Positions 14,718 through 26,616 of a stretch of 64,000 bases of DNA are shown one piece after another (within the stretch, counting starts at the first letter, position 1; every line of letters starts with the position of its first letter). The DNA lies in contig JBCAQO010000003.1 in NCBI GenBank assembly GCA_039111635.1, positions 1,116,001 through 1,180,000 of the forward strand, given 5' to 3'. Source of the DNA: Heterobasidion occidentale. Lineage: Eukaryota; Basidiomycota; Agaricomycetes; Russulales; Bondarzewiaceae. The notes below the pieces were generated by a model. It did not search any database and was not told where the DNA came from. It saw only the letters and a list, made by a program, of their open reading frames with translations. The translations under genes and the position numbers were made by a program.

Positions 14718-15140
14718 CACGTCGGGGTCACCATGTATGAGGTCGGGTAGGAGGAGTACGGGAGAGCGGTGCTGGAACGCGTGCGTGAGAGGCGAGCGAG
14801 AACGGACAAGGAAAGGCGAACCTGGAGACTCGGAAGAGGGGGAGTGCGATGGGATGCATGCACGGACGGGATGGAGCCTTTATGGGGCGAGGCGTGTTCC
14901 GCCAAAAATACCGGGATGGACGGTTCGGGGGATGGGAGGCATGGGATGGGTCTGCGATCGCGTTGCCCGCTGGCGAGGCGGCGCGCGCCATCGACCGTCA
15001 GTCCCTTCACGGCCGATCGCGTGCCTCGCCGCGCAGCCGAACAGAACCGTCCCCCGGCCGCAGCCACCCAGTAGCCACCCCAGCCACCGAGTCCGCTCTC
15101 AGCGCTCAGCGCTCAGCTCCACTCTCCACTCCCGCCCACC

Positions 15141-17136
15141 ATGGCCTCCGCCCTGCTGTCCCCTCTCAACAACATCCTCGCCTTCCTCACCCCGCCACCC
15201 CCTCCCGTGCAGGAGGCGGCCTACGACGGCTTCGAGCTCACCTGGCGCTTCTTCGTCTTTCGCCCCGCACGCACGTCTGCCGTCCCTTGCTCTCTTGCCA
15301 TCCCCTCGCTCACCTCCCCCTCCTTCGTCCCCCAGTCTTCAAAAACGAGGCCCTGCTCCTCGCAGGCGTGCTCTTTTACGTCCTCTGCTTCTACCTCGGA
15401 AACCGCATCAACGCAAACAGGGCAAACGCCTGGTCAGATTGTCCCCGTCACGCCCTCTCTGCCCAATCAAGCACTCACCCCACCCCTTGGCTCTCTCCAG
15501 GATCGACGCTCACGCTCCTCTCTACGCCCAGCAATTCTCCCGCCCCACAAACGCGGGCCTCACTGCCGATGGCTACTCTGACTTTTTCACCTTCTCCACC
15601 GGCCGCCGCGCAGTCGCCGTCCTCCACACCGTCTTCACCCTCCGTCCCCGTCACGACCTCTTCCAGCTAGCCTATCAGTTCGCCTACCGCAACGTCTACG
15701 ACCTCCAGTACAACCCCGCCGACGACGTTCAGCTCGACTTCAAGCTCCACCCCGGCGTCAACGTCCCCGACTTTGTATGGGCGCTTGTCAACAAGGACGA
15801 GCTCAAGTCCATCAAGGACGCCCGCTGGGACTTGGTAAGCGCGTCTTTCCCTCCCTCCGCGCGTCTGTGGGCTCATCAGCGCGTGCGCAGTCGTTTACTA
15901 GGACCACCGACAACCCGGCCGTGCCCAACTCGCTGACCATCATGAGCGGTCCGCCCTTTCGTTCTAAATACAGACCCTGCTCTTGTGCTCACGTCGGAGG
16001 GTCTAGAATTCGCCGACGTCACCGACGGAGTCCTCAAAGTTGCCGGCCCCGTCATCGCCGCGCTGAACGACCCGCAAGTTCTTCCTTACTTCCGCTCGCT
16101 TTCCGTATGTCCCCCTCCCCTCCCCTTTTCATTTCGTTTCCCACACGAGGCGCCCCTTGTGACCGTGTCTTTTCCATCGAACTTTCAGATCACCGACCAG
16201 CCTCGCGAGCACCCGGATATTGCGGAGACCTCGCGCGAAAAACACGTCATCCTCACCCTCGCCTCTCCGCCCGCGAGCGCCGCCGCGCGCACGCTCCCGC
16301 TCGTCACCGCCATCTTTGCACTGGTCGATGCCCTCGAGCGCGTCACACTACGCCCCGAGACCAAGGCGAAGCTTCGGAAGGTTCGCGAAGACTTTGCGCG
16401 CGCCCAGAAGGAGGCCGCAGAGAAGGAGCGCCGTGAGGAGGTCAGTCGTGCTTGCGTGTCTTGACCACGACATGAACGCGGGCTGCGTTCGATGGGGACT
16501 GCGCGGACGAGAGCAAGGGCCTATCTCTTATCCAATCTGCTCCCGTCTTTCATCTCTGGATTCTTCTTCTTGTTTCCCCGCATTTCTGTCACTCTTCCTT
16601 CATTCGTTCGATCCATCTCCAACTCATCTTTCATTTCCCAGGCCCTGGACGCCAAGCAGGCGGCGAAGAAGAAGGCGGAAGAGGACCGGATCGCGAAACT
16701 GAGTGCGGCCGAACAGCAGAAGGTGCGTGCGCGTCCCCACAACACTGCCTCCCCCCTTTTCGTCCTCTTGCCAATCTGGCCCTATCGACCCCATCGAGTC
16801 CCCTGCCCTTTCCCCACACCCACACCCACCGTGCCATCCGATCTTCACGCGATGTGCGCCGCGCATCGAGGTCACGCTGGCGCACTGATGAAATGTCCTG
16901 ACCGACAGACTGACTGACTGGTGCTCCCGTTCTTCTTTCGATATGTCCTTCTTCGTCCGTACCTCGATGCCCTCCGGCCCCGCGCGCCTGCGTTCCGTCT
17001 CTGCCCCGTCCTCGACCCCGCATTGCCCTCGGACCTCCCGCCTCGCACGGCCTTGGGCACGCGCTAACAGATCTTGGAGCGCGATCGCAAGCGCAGCATG
17101 CGCAAGACGCAGTCCAAGGTCCAGGCGCGGAAATAA
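15141..17136 (+). CDS. CCDC47: CCDC47 homologue, PAT-complex subunit of the ER translocon (DUF1682)
   Basis: CCDC47 works at the ER translocon in the multi-pass membrane protein insertase. Exons are 15141-15270, 15336-15432, 15501-15834, 15891-15948, 16007-16104, 16189-16440, 16642-16722 and 17071-17136 (371 residues). One membrane helix follows the FKNEALLLAGVLFYVL segment. The lumenal/cytosolic body holds LTIMSEFADVTDGVL and LPYFRSLSITDQP, and the C-terminus is a Lys-rich coiled coil ending in KSKVQARK-like basic sequence. Intron 1 is GC-AG (donor GCACGT), because no GT donor keeps the frame into LFKNEA. The last intron is 348 nt, far longer than its neighbours. Confidence 0.87.
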
Positions 17137-18964
17137 GCTGTCAGTGCTCTCGATCGCGCGCGCACGGTGGCCACGCGCATCTGCGTTGCGCGATCTCGAG
17201 CCCGAAAAAGCACCGAGGACCGAGCCGTGCACGAGGGGGATCGTTAATTTGGGGGGGGGGACGCGCGTGCGCGATATATTGGAGTATAATATGTTGACGG
17301 CGCGGTGCTAGATAACAGCGGTTTTTTTATTTGATTTTTGCGTTTGAAAGGGGGCCGCGGGGATGGAATTGTGGACGTCGGAGAGCTTCGGGGAGTCGAA
17401 ACGGCGCGCACGTGTCCGGGCTATCGAGCTTGATCTGTGGTATCTGGCTGATCTGTGGGGTGCTGTGAGCTGTGCTGTGTGCAGGGGGTTCTCGTTCTGT
17501 AGCACTCGTGACGCGCAAGGATGCACGTACTTAATCAAAGGTGTGAGCTCGTGCGAGAGAAGAGCAAACGAAGGAACTAGCGTACTTGGATATTTGCGCA
17601 GGCGGCATGTGGGAGTCATTTCGATCTACATGGGCGCATCGGATTGAGATGAATATGGCAGGATAGGGTGCTAAAGTGCAAATAAGTGTGTGTGGGAATC
17701 CGTCCACCTGCGTCCACACCCCGGCCTCATCGTCGACGCAAACACCGTCGCCGCAGTCGGCCATGTCTCTGTCGGCTCATCATAGACTGACCACCCATCG
17801 TCCCCGTCGACGACTGTGTCCTAACGCCTTCGGGGCCCTGGTGGTTTTGATCTTACATGACGTCAGAGCTACTCAACTTGAAAAGTTTAAACATAACGAA
17901 GGGCGAAATTCAAATACCAGAGAAGTAACCCCGCATAGCGCACCTGACCATAACCGAGCCTTGCCTCGGCGAGGCAGATATCACTGGACCTCGAGTGGGC
18001 CCTTGCCATAAAATGAACTCTCCCCGATAGGAAATCATCTAGCTTGGCAAAACAAGTGTTCAAGAATCGCTTATCTTAAGTACTCTTAACGTATTCAAAT
18101 TCTGGATATACAGAAAACCTTATCTGACCTTACGATACCGCCTGATGAAGCGTATCTGACCACGGAATGGAACACGACCTACATCTCGGCGACAGCTAGT
18201 CGCGCTATCCCGTTTGCTGGGGCGCTTTGAAAGCCTTAGGGGATGACTCACGAGCAGCGCCCCTCCAACCGCACCAGCTCTGTCCTCCTGTGAAAATCGT
18301 GCGTGAAGAAAACGATTGTGTGTCCACAGATTCGCAAGGCAGATCAATATGCACGATAATGCAGCCTGCGGCGATGACGACGACGATGGCACCGCCTCCG
18401 ATTTCGCGATAAAGGCCGGTTTGGAGCAGAGCGAGGCTCTGGCCTCATGTGATGATCGCGCTTCTGGTTTAACGTACATCGGCCATACTTTCCCCACACG
18501 CTGGTGGATGCACCAATCGATCTCGTGTGCAATGCTTTTTGTCAAAAATGGTTACCAGGATATCGCAGATTGAAATAGTGGAGGCGACCGAACGTCGCGT
18601 CGGTAGCTTCCCACCGACCCCGTCCGCACGGTCCTGTGGCAAGTGTGAGAAGCCACACTGTCAGTAGCTCTTGATAGATCGATGATGAGCAACGGATGGA
18701 CGAGGCTTAAGGCCTAGCGGCCTAGCGTCCCAACGTCCCAAGAGGCAACGATACGTACTTGTCCGAATTATGAGATAGCACCGCCGCCCTGCACCCGTGT
18801 CGATGGGCCGTTGATGAGATCCAGATATATCCGCTCCCTCGCTCGGAGTCACTAGTAATTAAACCAAAGCCAGCTCGGAGGACGACGCCGATGCCATGTA
18901 GAGTAAGCGCAGGAATGAAAGGAAGTATACGGGCCACGGAGGGTCGGGTCAGGCGGTCAGTCGG
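17137..18964. other. Intergenic region (1.8 kb), no gene seen
   Basis: This stretch separates the 3' ends of the convergent CCDC47 and STB6-like genes. Frames here are short and lack conserved segments. A small inverted repeat (CTTGCCTCG/CGAGGCAG) sits near 17961-17978. I see no transposon ends, tRNA or rRNA. Confidence 0.4.
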
Positions 18965-21900
18965 TCAGTCGTTCTCGTCCGATTCATTGGCCCCGGCGGC
19001 TTCGACCAATGGCGTGGGGGAGGCGGCGGGCGGAGGTCCGGCAGGGGCTGCGGCGTCGACGTTATCTCGCGCTCGCGTTTCCTTCTTCGCGTCCGCGTCT
19101 ATGTCCATCTCCTGGGGCGATGCGGGCCCAATTTCCGAAGCGTTCCCACTCCCACTGCTTCCGGGCACAGGCGTGTCACTCCATTCAGCCGCACCCACGC
19201 CCGCAGCCTGCTGGCCCTGCATTTCCTTTGCCTTCTTCGCCTTGCCGCCCCAACGCAGCCCCCAGCTCTCGAAAAACTTCAGCAACCACGCCGGCCCCAT
19301 CGGCTGGCTCTCCACCACCCCCTCCCCCTCCTCCTCCAACACGTCCTCCTCCTCCAGGCCCCGCTCCTCCTCTGCCTCCTCCTCTGTCCGTCCTAGGGCG
19401 TCCACCATCCGCGCCCGACCGTCCAGCGTCCACTGGAGCCTGTCAAACCTCCCCCCCGCGCCGGACCTGACGCCTGACGCCACTCCTCTTGCCGTATCTG
19501 CACCCGAACGGGCACGCACCACGACCCGGCGCCCAGTGCCGAACACGCGCTCGCGCAGCGCGAACACCTGCGCGCGCTGCGGCGCGACGCTGTCCCAGAG
19601 CGCCTGCGGCCGGAAATGACCCGTCTCGTACGCGCGCGCGCGCGTGTCCTGCAGCATCGCGTCTGCGGCGAGCCGCGCCTCCGCGATGTCGGCGATGAGC
19701 TTCGTGCGCGCGTCGACGGCGGCGAGCAGGTGCTGGTGCACCTGGTAGTCCTCGCGCAGTTGCGCGTTTGTCTTGGAGAGCATGCGCGTGAGGACCTGAG
19801 AACGGGAAGGGTGCCGTGAGCGAGGACGAGGAGAAAAGGGCGGAAGAAAGTAGCACAGACATGCAATGTTGCGACGACGCCTTCGAGATGCCGTTCGCGC
19901 CGTCGCATGATGAGCAACTGCCCGCACAGATCCACGTCTATCTTCATCCTTTCGAGGGGTAGAATCCGGCCGCCCGCCACCCCCGACGCGTGGTCGAAGC
20001 TACGACGCCTAAGGATGCACGGCCACCATGAGTCACCAACATTCTCACAGCCCAAGTCGAACCGCACCTGACGAGCATAGGGCCCTCCTCCAAGTCCCGC
20101 CTCCGTACGCTCATGATTGACATGTCATCCTTGGCGGCTCCTTCGCCGACGCCCCTCAGCGACATGTTCTGTGGCTCGTCGGCGCCTTCGACGCCCGCCC
20201 CGCTCCCTCTGCGCGATTGCGGGGCAGGGTCCACGAGACCTCGTGCACTGACGGGGTCAGACCAGCTGGTGACCCTATTCTGGTACGACGGGCGCACAGG
20301 GCGCTTGAGGTTAAACTCGGACAGGCGGCGATCATACTCGGACAAGTGATGGGGGTATGGCTGGCTCTGCGGCAGCAGCGCAGGGTCGGGAAGCAGCGCC
20401 CTGCTGCTGAGGAAATAGCGTGTCTGCGCTGTTGCGTGGTGAAGAGGTCAGAAAGACTGATGGAGCATGCAGGACGGATGGAGGAGACGTGGGAACGATC
20501 CCAACTCACAGGCGGGTGAGACCTGGCCGCTGCTGAGGATCTCCTCGTCCTCGCCTGCTTCCCTGCAGGACGCGATGTGAGCCGTCAGACGAGAAAAGGG
20601 GGAGACGGAGAGGCCGCGCACCGTGAGACGATGACCTGCGGCAGGGAAGGCGAGCGGTCGTGCAGACGTGCGGCGTCGAGGGCGTGCCCAGGCCGAGCGG
20701 TGCCGGCCCCAGACGCGTTCCCGCTGCCGATCCGGACGGAAAAGTCGACGCTCTGCTTCTTCGATCTGTTGAGCCTGTCAATCCCGATCGGGAGTCAGTG
20801 GGCGGTCGCATCGACGATGGCGGCCAAGGGGGCGAGCCCATCGCAGCGCTCACCCGCTCGTCCACGACTCGATCTTGCGCTGCACCCTCCGCCCGTTCCT
20901 CCACCGCTTCGCTTCCCCCTCGTCCTCCGTCGACTTGCCGTCCGTCCCCTCGTTCCTCACCTCGTCCTTGTCCCTCTCCCGCTCCCGCTCCTTGTCCCTC
21001 CCCCTCTCCCGCTCCCGCTCCCAATCCCACTCCCCGTCGCTCCCGACCTTCTCCCGCCGCTTCTCCACCAACTGCACCAACCGACCCGTCCACAAATACC
21101 GCAAGCTCGCCGCGCCCTCCTTCCCGCCCGCCGCCACCACGAGCCGCACAAACGCGCTCAGGTCCGACGTCGCCTCCGCCGTGTGCGCGTGCGAGGTGGC
21201 ATGCCCGCCCCCCATGGCTCCCGCAGCCCCGCCAGCGTCGCCGCCGCCGCCTCCCCCGCTGCTCGCGCTGGTGCGCAGGTCGGTCGTGAGGTCGTCGAGC
21301 TTGTTCAGGAGCACGCGGTGCGGCTTGTACGCCTCGGACTGCCGGTATTTGCCGTACGCGCGGTCGATCAGGCGGACGGCCTCGTACGTGAAGTAGGGCG
21401 GCGAGGGCGGCGGAGGGAACGAGGAGAACAGCCGCGAGGTGTGGAGCGAGTACAGCACCTGGACGAACGTGTGCGGCTCGAGGAACGGGTCTTTCGGCAC
21501 GATCTGCGTTCGATAAAAGGGGACGTTTCAGGGCGCGGCCGTGGTGCAGGAGAGACTGTGTTACCTGACCGAACCCAAGTACGTACAGCTTGCTCCGCAT
21601 GCTCGTGACCAGGCTCAGCAAGGCAGAAACGATCATCGGATCCGCGACGCGCTCCGTCGGCTACAACAAGAGCACAAGGCCACACCAGAGTCAGGATGAT
21701 ACAAACAGTGGCCGTGGGCCCACCCACGCTTACCTCGACGCCCAACCACGGCTCTCCAATCTCCGCGACCCAACGCTGGATCCCGTCGACCGTCGCGTCG
21801 CACAGCAAGCCGTTCCGCTCCTCGGGCGCAGGGTCGAACATTCCAAAGATGGCGAGCCCCGCTTGGAGGAGCATGACGAGCTCGAGCGTGGTGCGGCCGA

Positions 21901-23191
21901 ACGACTCCGGCGCGCGCGCGCGATCTGGCACGTGGTACATGGTGAGGAAGCGATCCTTGGTCGTGTCGCTGCGCCCCGTCGACCGTGAGTCTGAAACACC
22001 AAGGCGCACGGGTAAGACTCACCTAGGTTCCTCGAGCGTGAGCGCGCTGCGTCCGGAGCAGCCCATGCGAAGGAGGTTGATGTTCGTGTAGAGGTGCTCG
22101 CGGGCCTCGAGGAAAAACCCGCTCGGAATGTGGACGATCGTAAAGTCTGACCGGAAATTGGCGAGCGAGGTGACCATCAGCGTGCCATGCTCCGTCTTGG
22201 GGGAGTTGGCCGTGAATTTTGTATATTCATTCGTCGTTCCAATGCAAGGCCGAGAAAGCGTGTCGGGCGTAAGAAAGATGTACTCGAATGGGGAATGTGA
22301 CACGACGCGTACCTCCTTTGGGCGCGCGCCTGCCTGGCGAAGATCGCGTATGGCACGGTCCCACTCCGCCTGAGCTTCTTGTGGCGAGAGGGTGGGGGAC
22401 GGAGCTAGCGCGGTGACCGTAATCTACAGCAATAGACAAAGCATGAGACCGGAGGTGCAGAAAAGAGGAGCGCAAATACCACACTTTATGCAGAGGGTCG
22501 CCCGTGTACACCGCGAGCGTGATGACCGAGCGCGCGCGTTCCGTGACCCTGCACCCGGCGCGCCATGCCGCGTCAGCACCGTACCTCGTCTGGAGCACGC
22601 GAGCGGAGCACCGAAACGGACGTGCACTCACCACTTCTCGACCGCGTAGATCTGGTACCCCTCGAGCTCCAGCAGGTCCTGCACGACCTCGAATCTGCAG
22701 CGCTTGCCGAGCCAGTCCTTTCCCGCGTCGCGCGGGGGCGGGGGCGGCAGGGCGGGGTCGGGGAGGAGCGGGGTGTTGACGGAGGCGGAGCGGGCGCGCA
22801 TGAGCTTCGTGGCGGCGGCTGCGGGGCGCGGGCGGGGGGACTTGGGCGAGAGGGGGGAGGGGCCGACGGGGCTGTTGGACGCGGAGGGCGGGGAGCAGCG
22901 CGGGGGGCGCACAGTGGGCATGAGGAGCTTGCGGGCGGGGGACGGGAAGAAGGACGGGCTTGGGCTCGGGCTCGGGTTCGTGTTCGGGATGGAGAGCAGC
23001 GGAGTGGAGGGGACGGAGTACCGCGCGAGGGCACCGCTCGGGCCGGTGCTGGGTGGGAGCGAGCTGGATGCCGCGTTGGAGGCCGGGGAGGAGAGCAGGA
23101 AGGGCGTGCTCGGTGCGGTGGAGGACGGGGGCGAGAGGGCAGACATGGAGAGGAAGGAGTTGGAGCGCGACTTGTTGCCCGGGTGGGCCAT
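18965..23191 (-). CDS. STB6-like N-terminal domain protein (possible Sin3-associated regulator)
   Basis: Twelve exons keep frame (1144 residues): 23191-22632, 22548-22485, 22423-22313, 22195-22023, 21968-21734, 21660-21565, 21503-20854, 20774-20622, 20562-20510, 20428-20068, 20008-19861 and 19795-18965. A Ser/Pro-rich N-terminus leads into the STB6-like block (FEVVQDLLELEGYQIYAVEKW, then ITLAVYTGDP, then MVTSLANFRSDFTIVH and LLRMGCSGRSALTLEEP). The middle has a Gly run and an Arg/Glu/Lys/Asp repeat tract. The C-terminal third is helical (LTRMLSKTNAQLREDYQVH) and acidic at the end. In yeast Stb2/Stb6 bind the Sin3 corepressor; that role here is inferred from the domain only. The upstream GTG-initiated extension was not used. 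Confidence 0.75.
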
Positions 23192-23934
23192 CTGCGCGGA
23201 TGTCGGGGCGAGGGTGCGGTGCGCTCGCTGCGGGGTGGGGGCTGGTGAGGTCAGGCGAGGCGCTGGTGCGTGCGCGTGCGGAGACGCGGGCTGGACGGTC
23301 GACGGTCGCAGTGAGGTCACTCGCTCGGCGGCATCTCGCGGCACAGTCCGAGTTCGCACTCCGCGAATAGCAGCACATCGTTGGATTTCGCCAACTCGAC
23401 GCCGCCGCTTCCATTGTTGCAGACATCACCCAGGCCCACTTGTCGCTCTCTCGCACAGGGCCTCTGACTTTTTCCGACCACCGAGTGGCGAGTCTCCTCG
23501 TGCTTACCGCTGCGTTGTGATCAGCCTCAGCTGCGAACATCAGGGAGTGCCCCTTCATCTTCCCGACATCGCTCCTCGCCCTGGCCACGGCGGCTCATCG
23601 TGGGGAGCCCGTGACCGCAACAAACGAACAGTTTCATCGCTCCAAGACGCTAATACATCATGCGGCGGTATCGCCGTGACTACCGCCACGAGCTTCGTGA
23701 AATTCACATCGAGAGGATAACATGAACAGATGTGAACGGCGTGACGATCGGGCTGTTGCTACAGCCTCTGCGCATTTCGCAAGATGGCAATGGGTTCGAC
23801 TTTGTTGGAGCCTGCGTCCTTCCCAATAGACTCGCACTTCGGCTCGTTGGACGACGAGGCTCGAAGGTGAGCCGCGGGGCTCCAAGTGCCTCCCGTGGGC
23901 CGCGTGCCGTTTTCTTTCACTCGCCTTGCTTGAC

Positions 23935-24153
23935 ATGTCTCTCGAGAGCAAACGTGGACGAGATGACGACCTCTGGTATATCCTAGTGGGCTCCGAGCCG
24001 TCACCAGGAGGCGGCGAACGATACCAACGCCCATGGCACACCGATGACATCCTACAGACCAGTCTCTCCGCCTCCCTCTTTGCCTTCGACGACGGCCAAG
24101 TCACATACAAGCCCTACAGCGGCCTGAAACCGCACCACCCAAACTCACGCTAG
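23935..24153 (+). CDS. Possible small protein (72 aa)
   Basis: An ATG at 23935 opens a 72-codon frame containing DDLWYILVGSEPSP and DDILQTSLSASLFAFDDG. The alternation of acidic and hydrophobic residues looks protein-like rather than random. It has no recognised family, and no clear upstream exon joins to it. It could be a micro-protein, a stray exon or chance. Confidence 0.3.
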   Translation: MSLESKRGRDDDLWYILVGSEPSPGGGERYQRPWHTDDILQTSLSASLFAFDDGQVTYKPYSGLKPHHPNSR

Positions 24154-24722
24154 TCCCGTACATACTCACACACAACCATCACGCGCCAGAGCGCACCGTG
24201 TCACGCAGAGCCATCGAGCCACCCCCCGCAGGCGCCAACGACCGTCCTGCCACTCCTGCCACTGACTAAACCAACGAAGGCCGGAAACGCGCATTGACGC
24301 TCCGCGAGCTTCGATCCCGCATGCAGGCTTCCGACCCGCTGTCGTCGTCCGCGCCTGCAACAGGCCTGCGAGGGTAAACAACCGCCGCAGCCGCCGCCGC
24401 CACCGACCGTCGGTACGATCCACGACCCGAAAGGCAACGCGCCCCGTCACGCTAGGACACGCATCGGACACGACAACGACAACGACAACGACGACAACGA
24501 CTCCGACGCCGATGCCGATGCCTAACGACAAAGCGCCGACCCGCGCCGACCCGCTTCATTTCCCTCCGATCGAGACAATAAATCCGTCCGTCCGTCGCTC
24601 GCTCGCTCATAAGTATTAGACGGTTGCTACAGCGCACCGGGGCGGCCGACGATCGGGACGTGGTGCGCGCAGAAAGCCTCGATCGGCACACGCCTGCCTG
24701 TCGCCCGCGTCTGCGTCTGCCA

Positions 24723-24775
24723 TACGAAAAACACGTCCGTCCGTCCGTCCGTCCGTAGCCGTCCGTCCGTCCCGA
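24723..24775. repeat. GTCC tetranucleotide microsatellite
   Basis: Several tandem copies of GTCC interrupted by GTAGCC, in non-coding DNA. A shorter GTCC/GCTC array lies at 24585-24608. Confidence 0.8.
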
Positions 24776-26616
24776 CGTCCCCTCTCCGGGCGCGACGTCG
24801 GCGTCGGATCACCAGCGCCACGGCCGAGGACGCGGGAGGGGGGGACACACCGCGATTGGGTCAGCGAAGGAATAGCGCGCGATGAGGATGCGCGATCCCG
24901 AGCGATCCATCGGCCCTCGAAGGTCCGCCGCGCGATCTCGATGGCATCAATCGCGCTTCCGCTTCCGTTCTGGGCGGTTCTGGCGGTGGCGTCTGTACCG
25001 CTAGCTCTCGAGCTCTGATACTCTGTTCTACTAGTAAGCACCAACGGCGAAGGGCGAGGAGGTGCCGCTCGGCGCTGGAGCGTGAGTCTTGTCCCGCGAA
25101 CGAGCCGTCTCGAGCCGAGCCGAGTGAGCTGCGCTGCGCTGAGCCAGTGGAAAAGGCTCGGGTCGGCGGCAAGTGGCCACGCTGCGCGGGAGGCCCATCG
25201 CGCAACGGGCCACGGTGGGCCAGGCCTGGCCCTGGGACGCCGAGGAGATGAAGGGCCCTTGCGGCGTCAATTCGGTTCGAGCTTGACGATCCGACGCTCG
25301 ACGTCGGTGGAACGCACTTATTACAATGCCCCTTTGCGACTCGGTTTTTTTTGTTTAATTTGGGTTCTTTTAATTGCGAATTCGGCGTTGGGGGCCGACG
25401 GCGTCAGGCGCGTAGGAGTAGTAGATGTCAATCGCTGGACGACGATGCCGACGGTAGCGACGAGGAGGACGCGGACGAGGCAGGACGGCGTGAGCTAAGG
25501 TGACTTGATTTGACTTGGCGGGAGGGCCGCACGCGGCCTGGCGCGAAGCTGTCGCGGCTGCATGTGGATGGGGCCGTGAGATGTCAGACTAATAGGAGAA
25601 GGATCTGCGAGGATGCCAACGCTATGAGGATGATATGATATTTTATTAGCGAAGAGCTGAGGGGTGGTGCTAGGCTACGAAGGGAGAGCGCGGCGCATCG
25701 GGGCACGTCGAACGTCGTCGAGGCGAGCAGGGAAGATGGGATGGTGGAAATCTGTGTTGTTTCCGCGGGGGCGATGGGGGATCCGTCGCGCGTGGGGTGG
25801 AAGGAGAGAAAGGTTGAGGAACGGGCGGATGATGTCACGTCTTGGAGGGAGCGGCAGAGGGAGTGCCAATTGGAGATATTAGGCTTCCGATGGGCATATT
25901 GCGTGACGCGGTGCGGAGGATCAATGGGAGTGAAGCACAGGTATGGGCGCGATGGAGAGGACGCGCGCTTGAGGGCCGTGAGAGGCTCTGCTAGTAGATT
26001 GGTTGAAGCAAGTAATGGAGGAGAGGCAGGTGAGATGCGGGATTCGAAGAGGCTAATGAGGAGTGAGATCAGGTGAGATCTTGGGAGGGGGGGGCAAACA
26101 AGGCCAAATGCCGATAAGATGAAAGGGGGCGAATCGGGTGCGGTGGAACGAGCGGTGAGCTCAGTTTGGCGTTAGGTCTGCCCGAGTAAGTAGGGGCGAG
26201 CAAGGTTGGTCTCGTGTTCGATGCACACACGCCCCGACGACGTGAGCTCGGGCTGGATGCCGCACCGCACGGCAGAGCGCTGGGACTCGAGCGACGAGGA
26301 CGGGCGGCGGGGGGAGGAGTCGAGGGGAGGGGGGAGCGAGTCGGTGCCGGAAAAGGAGGACGGCGATCGGGGGCGGAGCGCCTGTGCTGATCGGGGATCG
26401 AGGAGCGATGGAGGTGGTGACCGGGACGTGCGTGTGGACATGGCGTCGTCCGCAACGGGCGGTGGACTTGGACGGGCAGGGGAGGATCGTGGGGAGAGCG
26501 AGCGGGGGCAGCGGGGCGCAAGAGGGGGCGGGGCCTGCTCTGGCTCGCGGGGCCGGGGGCAGCAGGCCAGCGGACGATCACAGAGCCCCAGCGTCGCCCG
26601 ATCGGACACTCGCTCG

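Larger units (their letters stand above)
23192..26616. other. Large gene-poor region (3.4 kb) with simple repeats
   Basis: Apart from one possible small ORF (23935-24153) I find no supported gene. It contains low-complexity tracts: a CAACGA-type run near 24473-24510, GTCC repeats near 24588-24596 and 24737-24771, and G-rich runs. Long open frames are of skewed composition, as expected in GC-rich DNA without stops. The right end (26221-26616) is open in frame with the RING-LON gene and may belong to its N-terminus or 5' UTR. Confidence 0.45.

Noticed and set aside
15949..15973. A 25-nt intron in CCDC47
   Set aside because: It would keep frame but is too short; extending to the acceptor at 16006 gives a normal 58-nt intron and restores MSEFADVTDG.
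22565..23720. Long plus-strand open frames opposite the STB6-like gene
   Set aside because: Gly/Arg/Glu-rich shadow frames of a GC-rich gene; the minus strand has conserved domains and consistent splicing here.
24616..25044. 142-codon minus-strand frame with DGRTDGR repeats
   Set aside because: The repeats are simply translated GTCC microsatellite; no conserved content.
25262..25290. tRNA-like GGTTCGAGC motif
   Set aside because: No acceptor or anticodon stem could be paired around it.
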